A stretch of DNA of 64,000 nucleotides from contig OX421497.1 of NCBI GenBank assembly GCA_949126835.1, positions 13,239,132 to 13,303,131 on the forward strand, in the 5' to 3' direction. This document shows, one piece after another, positions 57,941 through 64,000 of the stretch (its first letter is position 1; each line of letters opens with the position of its first letter). A model generated the notes under the pieces. The model searched no databases and was not told the DNA's origin. It saw nothing but the letters and a program-made list of their open reading frames with translations. This DNA is from Anisus vortex. Taxonomy: Eukaryota; Mollusca; Gastropoda; Planorbidae. The position numbers and the translations under genes are program-made.

Positions 57941-58323
57941 ATAATGAAACAAGGAAAAGATTGGAGGCAGTAGAAATGTGGTTTCTAAGAAGGATGACGA
58001 GAATATCATGGACTGAAAAGAAATCTAATGCAGAGGTGTTGAAAACAGCATGTACCTCAAGAGAACTCATTAACACCATTAGGAATAGACAGATGAAATT
58101 TCTAGGACACATCTATAGGAAAAATGGTATAGAAAGACTGGCTTTTTGTGGGAAAATATCTGGTAAGAGAGACAGAGGAAGACAAAGGCTAACATATGTA
58201 GAAAGCCTGAACGAATGGGCCACGAACAACAACTTAAGTAATAATAACTTTCTGCAAAAAGCTAACAACAGGAAAGAATGGAGAGTCATGACCGCCGATG
58301 TCTGTTCCAGACCTGGCACATAA
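57941..58323 (+). pseudogene. LINE ORF2 C-terminus (second part)
   Basis: Continues the RT ORF: ETRKRLEAVEMWFLRRMTRI, then RQMKFLGHIYRKNGIERLAF and GKRDRGRQRLTYVESLNEW, ending VCSRPGT and a stop. This is the post-RT tail found in the other LINE remnants here, but uninterrupted. The first ATG at 57,931 is inside the insertion and not a real start. Confidence 0.85.
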
Positions 58324-58337
58324 AGAAGAAGAAGAAG

Positions 58338-58729
58338 TAGACAGATCTGATGCATATTTTGAGGAAAGTAAATACAGGGCCGTAACGTGATGTGGTGTAG
58401 AGAGACTGCTGCGTCATGTGGCACCATAAAGCTGTACAAGTAAAAGCAGGGAAATGTAAATATAATTTGAACATTTAGAGGGCAGTATTTTTGAAGACTT
58501 GCATCACACGAAGAAAATCTTACAGTTCCTAATAAATACGTCAGCATACCATTCAATCTGTATTTTACCGTGACCATTTTTAAGATAATAAAGTCATCAC
58601 TTTATTTCGAACTTTAACATTAAAGATTTTGTAACGTCAGACAAGCAGTTTTCTGCCCATGCTCATTCTGCTGTTTTTCAATTCCGATGGCTTTGTTTAA
58701 GCTTTATTCAGGTTTACCCGCAAGTGGCT
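58338..58729. other. Intergenic, nothing recognised
   Basis: No feature seen. The minus-strand ORF 58,113-58,577 is an antisense shadow of the LINE tail. Confidence 0.5.
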
Positions 58730-59000
58730 GCCCTACTCCACGGTGACCGAGACGCGTTCAACTGGCGTACTGAAGATCCTGTGTTCGAAACCTGGTGAAG
58801 GCTAAGATTGGTTCCCGGAATCGGAGGGTGTCCCTGGGTCTACCCAGCTCTGATGGGTGGGTACATGACTTTAGTCGGGGTAAAGTAAAAGCGGCTGGGC
58901 ATTGTACTGGCCACACAATCCCTTAGTATGTCGTAGGCCACGGAAACTGATAAACGCCGCTTTACCGGCCCTATGGATCAATATTGTCCGACCGGATACT
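58730..59000 (+). mobile_element. SINE (tRNA-derived family), full-length copy
   Basis: tRNA-like head with A-box-like GTGACCGAGACGCG and B box GTGTTCGAAACC. The body contains GGGTCTACCCAGCTCTGATG, TAAAGTAAAAGCGGCTGG and GTAGGCCACGGAAACTGATA, and the 3' end is CCCTATGGATCAATATTGTC. Best copy of the family in the window. Confidence 0.82.
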
Positions 59001-59194
59001 TTTTTACTACTCTACATTTGCTCCTATTGAAAGACCACACTCGACCGCCTCAGCAGCCGTTAGAGCATGAGCTATGCTCACGGTCAGAATTGTTCCAGGG
59101 CTCTGTTGGCAACAATCCGGTCTCTAAACTCTATGCAGACTTATATGTACAGATTTTACCTATTAATAAACGTTAGAATATATCATTATTATAA

Positions 59195-59395
59195 ATAATT
59201 AAATATGAGACTTATATAGCGCATATCCCGTTGGAAACAGTTCTATGCGCTGTAAACACACTGCTGCCTGCTGGCGCCAATATGTTTACAGGCCCAAAAC
59301 TTCTGCAGGGCGACAGGGATAGAACCCGCGACGTGTCAGTTTGGTTTTTGGTTGACAGTCCGGTGAACTAACCGCTGGACCAGCCGGCCTCACAA
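59195..59395 (-). mobile_element. Second tRNA-derived SINE family
   Basis: On the minus strand the head reads CTGGTCCAGCGGTTAGTTCA (A box) and, after about 35 bases, CGCGGGTTCTATCCC (B-box-like), followed by a body ending in GCGCTATATAAGTCTCATA. The head differs clearly from the other SINE family. The GCGCTATA tail resembles repeat ends at 45.7 and 61.6 kb. Confidence 0.65.
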
Positions 59396-60309
59396 ATTAT
59401 TATAGTGTTCGCCAATGTTTTCAAGTAACTATTATAATAGATGTGAAGTATAGTTATCTGCTTATCCAGATTGCCTTGTTAGAACCGGACCTCAGTATAA
59501 GCACTAACTTATAACATTTTTGACCATCAATCCAGTTGTTTCAAGAAATCGTACCACGGGTCATCCTGTTAGACAACTGTTACAGTTCAGTTTTGTATTC
59601 ACTGCAACATGTTGTTTTAAGAGTTAAGGGAATGAGTGAAGTTTTTCCCTAAACTAACAAATAGTCTTGAAGTGTTCAAACTAATAGCACAAGAAAAGCA
59701 TGATTTTAGTATGAGTGAACATGAGTTAACAGGGAGACACAAAATAGAATGAAAGATCAGTACATGTTGGATATTCGAGATGAAAGGTTGTTTTTCCTAA
59801 TAAGTTCTACGTAATAACTAATACGTGGACTTAGGTTTTTATTCTAGTCTCAAAGTATAGACTTAGGATAGTAATTATTAAAGAGATTAATACGATATTT
59901 ATAAAGGAGCTGGATATTGTGCTCGAGTGATAATGAATATATGCAAGACTTATTGAATCTATGTTTCAATGAAGATTTTTATAGTACTTTAATCATTTGT
60001 GAACCAGTAATATTTGTGGACTATGTGTTTCGTCTACATACCATGTCATGTATGTGAATAAACTTTTCATCTGAACTGTTCAACGTGTAACTCTAGTACT
60101 TTATGTTATCAATATCATCCACGCCATAAGAATTACTAATGTATACTGTAACAACAACAAGCATACAAGAAGAGGGATAATTAATCCTTCACCTCTCATT
60201 CCCCCTCCCACTCATGCTATATGTGAAGAACAACCCGCGGGCCTGCCTGCACTAAATTCAGTCATAGAACACAATCATGCAGAATGCACATCGCTCGTGA
60301 GGTTCCGGC
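59396..60309. other. Intergenic, nothing recognised
   Basis: AT-rich up to about 60,150, then mixed composition. No ORF or known repeat. Confidence 0.5.
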
Positions 60310-61054
60310 GCAAATCTCTCCCCAACGTTTGACATACGTGGTGGCTTTCTGAGTCAGGGATAAGTTATTAAGCAAATCTCTCCCCAACGTTTGACATATG
60401 TGGTTGCTTTCTGAGTCAGGGATTAGTTATTAAGCAAATATCTCCCCAACGTTTGACATATGTGGTGGCTTTCTGAGTCAGGGAATAGTTATTAAGCAAA
60501 TCTCTCCCCAACGTTTGACATATGTGGTGGCTTTCTGAGTCAGGGATTAGTTATTAAGCAAATATCTCCCCAACGTTTGACATATGTGGTGGCTTTCTGA
60601 GTCAGGGATAAGTTATTAAGCAAATCTCTCCCCAACGTTTGACATATGTGGTGGCTTTCTGAGTCAGGGATAAGTTATTAAGCAAATATCTCCCCAACGT
60701 TTGACATATGTGGTGGCTTTCTGAGTCAGGGATAAGTTATTAAGCAAATCTCTCCCCAACGTTTGACATATGTGGTGGCTTTCTGAGTCAGGGATAAGTT
60801 ATTAAGCAAATCTCTCCCCAACGTTTGACATACGTGGTGGCTTTCTGAGTCAGGGATAAGTTATTAAGCTAATCTCTCCCCAACGTTTGACATACGTGGT
60901 GGCTTTCTGAGTCAGGGATAAGTTATTAAGCAAATCTCTCCCCAACGTTTGACATATGTGGTGGCTTTCTGAGTCAGGGATTAGTTATTAAGCAAATCTC
61001 TCCCCAACGTTTGACATATGTGGTGGCTTTCTGAGTCAGGGATTAGTTATTAAG
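60310..61054 (+). repeat. 62-bp minisatellite, 12 units
   Basis: Twelve units of 62 bp containing CAAATCTCTCCCCAACGTTT, GACATATGTGGTGGC and TTTCTGAGTCAGGGATAAG. Units 3 to 7 alternate between CAAATAT and CAAATCT variants, a hint of a 124-bp dimer period. Confidence 0.97.
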
Positions 61055-61800
61055 CATATCTCGACACCTACTTTATAAATTGATACTAGATGAAGTTCAA
61101 TTGGCATTGATATGCCATAAAGCAGCGCAACGTCCATAGTCTCAGGCCGTATCGTAAAGTTATTCGTTATACTGTAACACAAAGCAACAACAAAAAGCAC
61201 AGACAGGTAATAAATCAACAACAACAACAACAAAAGTATAAAAAAACAACAACAACAAAACTAACACAACTGAAATAAACAAACTCATAAAAAGATTATT
61301 TCTATTTTATTACTATTTCGTTTTTTTAAATTGGTCAAATCGCACGTTGTTAAATAATATTTTAGATTTAACATGTTATTATGTAAAACTACAAACTATT
61401 AAAACGCATTGTTATATTGTTTTTCATTATTGAAACACGGATAGACACTTCTTTCTTTCTGTATGACTGAAGTTCTTTGGTGTAATAGGAACAAGTCATG
61501 CAAACTATCAACATTTGCTACATTTATTTGATTTGTCTTTTTCTAATCATCAATTAAGCTCTGTCTCCTGGCCTAGAGTAATATCCGTGTTCTTAGTTGT
61601 ATGTTAAACGCGCTCTGAGCTTACATTATGTTTGTTGGCAGCGCTATACAAATATTATTTTTATTATTATCATTAAATTAAAATGTCAATAAAATGACAA
61701 AATGTATGCTTCGATTTACTTAAAATGTAATAGCTAGCTAGGCCTACGCCTTTCTACTTTCTGGTGCAGACTGTGGTGATATCATTGAGTAGGCTGGTTA
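61055..61800. repeat. Intergenic; (CAA)n and a dispersed repeat end
   Basis: (CAA)n runs at 61,217-61,258. About 61,610-61,665 carries the GCGCTCTGAGCTTACATTAT, GTTTGTTGGCAGCGCTATAC repeat end also found (inverted) at 45.77-45.81 kb. No gene. Confidence 0.5.
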
Positions 61801-61803
61801 ACA

Positions 61804-62040
61804 ATTTCAGCCGAATCTCTCCTTTTGGAAAATGTGAGAGAATGTGTCTGGTAAAAAATTAGTCAAACCGATGTTTCCAAAGATTTGAGAGAATTTATCG
61901 TTTGCTCCTTGGACTTACAACTGAACCAGAGACAGTTGTCTAACATCGTCATTGCCAACGGCGACTTCTTGAGGGGGGTGCAACTTCATTGCTGTGGTGG
62001 CCACGGCCAAAGAAGCGAGACAAAAAAATAGGAGTTTCAT
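61804..62040 (-). CDS. Candidate small secreted-peptide gene or its remnant
   Basis: ATG at 62,040 opens MKLLFFCLASLAVATTA, a clear signal peptide, then 24 further residues (MKLHPPQEVAVGNDDVRQLS and LVQL) to a TAA at 61,915. Two readings are possible. Either GTAAGT at 61,913-61,918 is a splice donor (phase 2) and later exons lie to the left, or the gene carries an in-frame stop: the same frame continues GANDKFSQIFGNIGLTNFLP and DTFSHIFQKERFG to a second stop at 61,804. An acceptor-like TTTCAAG lies 9 bases before the ATG, consistent with a 5'-UTR intron as in the 46.5-kb gene. Family unknown. Confidence 0.45.
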
Positions 62041-63654
62041 TGCGCAATCTTGAAAAGAAAGAAAATTGTTTATCTAAAATGAGTAGTATGATTTGGGAAT
62101 TATTTTAGAAAAGCTTTATTTCGCTCAAAAATCTTTAGAAAAAAGTATGCGCTCAGATTGTGTATTTTGAACGAGAAAGATTGTAAGTAAGTCACAACAA
62201 ACTTTTCAATTTTATTATAAAATGTCTTTGGAGTTATAAAGTTTAATGTTGCGATATCTACTCTATGAAGGAATTTTTTTTATCTACTTTTCTAAATTAT
62301 CTAATTGTCTTTTTTAATTATAATCAAATTTATTGTACACTTAAAATATATGACTACGCTCTATATATAAAAGATAAACATAAACTATAAACATTAACAT
62401 TTACCACTCGCAATGTAAGAGTTAGAAGCTATCGCCAACCTAACGAAGTTTTTTTATTGGTCAAAAAGGCTACAAAATCAACGGAGAAGCTATCAGGATC
62501 TTGTCTAAACACGTCGGACCATGCAAAGTAACTTTGAATCTATCTTTGATCAGGACTTGTGTCAATTTGTGGAGCAATTAAAGCTGAACTTTGCCTAATG
62601 CCAGGAATTTAAATTCTGTAGGAATCGTGATCAGAAAAACAGGAATGTTGTATCCAAGTTCTAGAACTTTTTTTTTTCGTTTTTCTTTTGTTCTTGTGGC
62701 TGAATGGGCAAAATAAAATATGATCTAATCTTTGCGATTACATTTTTTAAAGAGAAAATTAAAAATTTAAACAGGCGACTAATGTTATGATTTATTTACA
62801 AAGGCAAGCGTGGTTTATAAAAAAATTTATTAAAGTCTCTTGTTTTTGTTTTTGTTGAGGTATTGTGTAAAATAAAGTTTTACCTTAAGACACTGTTGGT
62901 TCACTGAGATAATAAAGCATTAGTTATCGGTTTTTGGTTTTGGCGTTTTGACTAGCAAAGATCTTTATTTAGAAGAATTAACTATTTTCTATTTTGGCAT
63001 TTAGACCTGCATTGCTGTTCATTTAGTCGATATAAGAAGTTTCTATTTCGGTATTTAGACTAGCAAAGCTGTTCATTTTGCCGAAATTGATATTGACTTT
63101 TGGTCAACAGCCGAATATATATATTAACTTTCAAAATTCAGACTGCAACGCAAGTGCTACCTCTATTACTCTGCTTATTGATAATTCTGAATAAAATTAT
63201 ATATAAAACATGAATATACAACTGTATATTACATGTTCTATGAAGGGATGTTAAACCTTGTTTGATTCGTACGAAACAATTCCTTAACAGTAAATACCTT
63301 TGCAACACTAATTAATCAATGGCCTTTTTTTCCAAATCCCGAATATTGCTTGCAATACAAGCACAGACAACAGCAAACGCAGATGTTAAGTTACAATTAA
63401 CGCTATCGTCGGCACAACCTTTTATCTACCTATTTGAGGAGCAAAAACAAACTGGGATGTCCCCATTGATGCTGAACGCTCCTAACAGACAAACAGACCG
63501 ATAGACCTAGGATTGTTAGATGCCTTGACTTCAAAAGAAAAAAAACATAGAGACATAGAGAGACAAAAAGGGGGACATATTTAGTGTTTCATTTGAATCT
63601 TCGCAGTTAAACCCACAATCAGTTCAGTATTATAACAACACCTGACAATATTTG
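62041..63654. other. Intergenic, nothing recognised
   Basis: AT-rich. A loose repeat of the phrase TTTAGACTAGCAAAGCTGTTC occurs at 62,940-63,080. The 61-codon ORF at 63,319-63,504 has no motif. Confidence 0.5.
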
Positions 63655-64000
63655 TCTAGTGGTAACTTCTTCTTCTATCCCATAACCCGAGTGAGGGTCG
63701 TTGGGGCACCATTTTTTGACAGTTGGATTGTTTTACGTTATTCGTCTCGGTCCTGCGCCGCCCACTGGGAGTCTGCAAGAAACAAGCCGGTCCACTCCTT
63801 GATGTCATCATTCCATCGTCTCTTTAGCCTGCCTCTCTTTCTGCCACCCCGCACTGTGCCCTGCAGGAAGGTTTTCGCCAGGCCTTCGGATCTTGCCACA
63901 TGCCCGTACCATCTGAGTTTTCTGGATTTAATGGCGCTTAGTAGGTCCTCGTGAGGGCCGATGACGTTAGTGATTCACTCACGGACAGCCTCATTTGTAA
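63655..64000 (-). pseudogene. LINE ORF2 C-terminal remnant, runs off the window
   Basis: On the minus strand the frame reads IGPHEDLLSAIKSRKLRWYG, HVARSEGLAKTFLQGTV, RGGRKRGRLKRRWNDDIKEW and QWAAQDRDE, then a stop and a few family-like residues (GAPTTLTRVMG). This is a CR1/L2-like RT tail, open over about 90 codons apart from one early stop. The rest lies beyond the right edge. Confidence 0.83.

Larger units (their letters stand above)
56595..58337 (+). mobile_element. 5'-truncated LINE, split by a DNA-transposon insertion
   Basis: The LINE runs 56,595-57,350 and resumes at 57,941-58,337. Removing the 584-bp insert and one copy of the target duplication restores an unbroken frame across the junction. 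It ends in an (AAG)n tail (58,323-58,338). The 5' part with the endonuclease is missing. Confidence 0.85.

Noticed and set aside
59300..59395. Genuine tRNA gene on the minus strand
   Set aside because: The A and B boxes are clear but the acceptor stem does not pair and a SINE-like body follows.
60310..61054. CRISPR-like array
   Set aside because: Direct tandem units of 62 bp, variation scattered, no spacers.

Overview
The window is AT-rich, intron-bearing animal DNA dense with transposons. It most likely comes from a gastropod mollusc, probably a heterobranch or panpulmonate snail. That inference rests on three intronless class-A GPCR genes resembling gastropod candidate chemoreceptors, a multicopy tRNA-derived SINE, many LINE 3' remnants and hAT elements. 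No rRNA, genuine tRNA gene, CRISPR array or bacterial gene structure was seen.

Layout. 1-7.6 kb is a mosaic of large repeats: five copies of a promoter-like module (CRE palindrome plus TATA box, ending in a variable CAGC/CATA microsatellite) alternate with two kinds of filler. 7.6-14 kb is intergenic, with a hAT MITE fragment, two SINEs and a LINE 3' end. A GPCR gene lies at 14.2-15.2 kb (-). 16.7-20.5 kb holds LINE tails, a 27-bp minisatellite and MITE-like pieces. 20,883-28,761 is a complete LTR retrotransposon with near-identical 676-bp LTRs, a 4-bp target duplication and one uninterrupted 1619-codon gag-pol. Its domain order is Gag, protease, integrase, reverse transcriptase, RNase H, the order of the Gmr1-like branch of Ty3/gypsy, and its capsid region resembles the SCAN domain. 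28.8-33.5 kb holds a degenerate 20-bp repeat, LINE fragments and a decayed hAT element with TIRs and 8-bp TSDs. A second GPCR, about 77% identical to the first, is at 34.3-35.3 kb (-).

38.9-46.5 kb (-) is a four-exon gene assembled here for a 306-residue secreted protein of unknown family. All three coding introns are phase 1. Intron 3 carries a 2-kb 44-bp minisatellite with higher-order structure, and intron 1 a 22-bp minisatellite. 47.5-49.6 kb is a second hAT element with a polyadenylated retrocopy nested in it. A third, strikingly GC-rich GPCR lies at 53.1-54.2 kb (+). 54.9-62 kb holds two candidate small secreted-protein loci, a LINE split by a TIR element, SINEs and a 62-bp minisatellite. 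The window ends in an antisense LINE tail.

The host genes are therefore three receptors and one (possibly three) secreted proteins. Nothing shows that they act together. Transposons and expanding tandem repeats account for much of the rest. All family assignments come from motif reading by eye; no database search was run.
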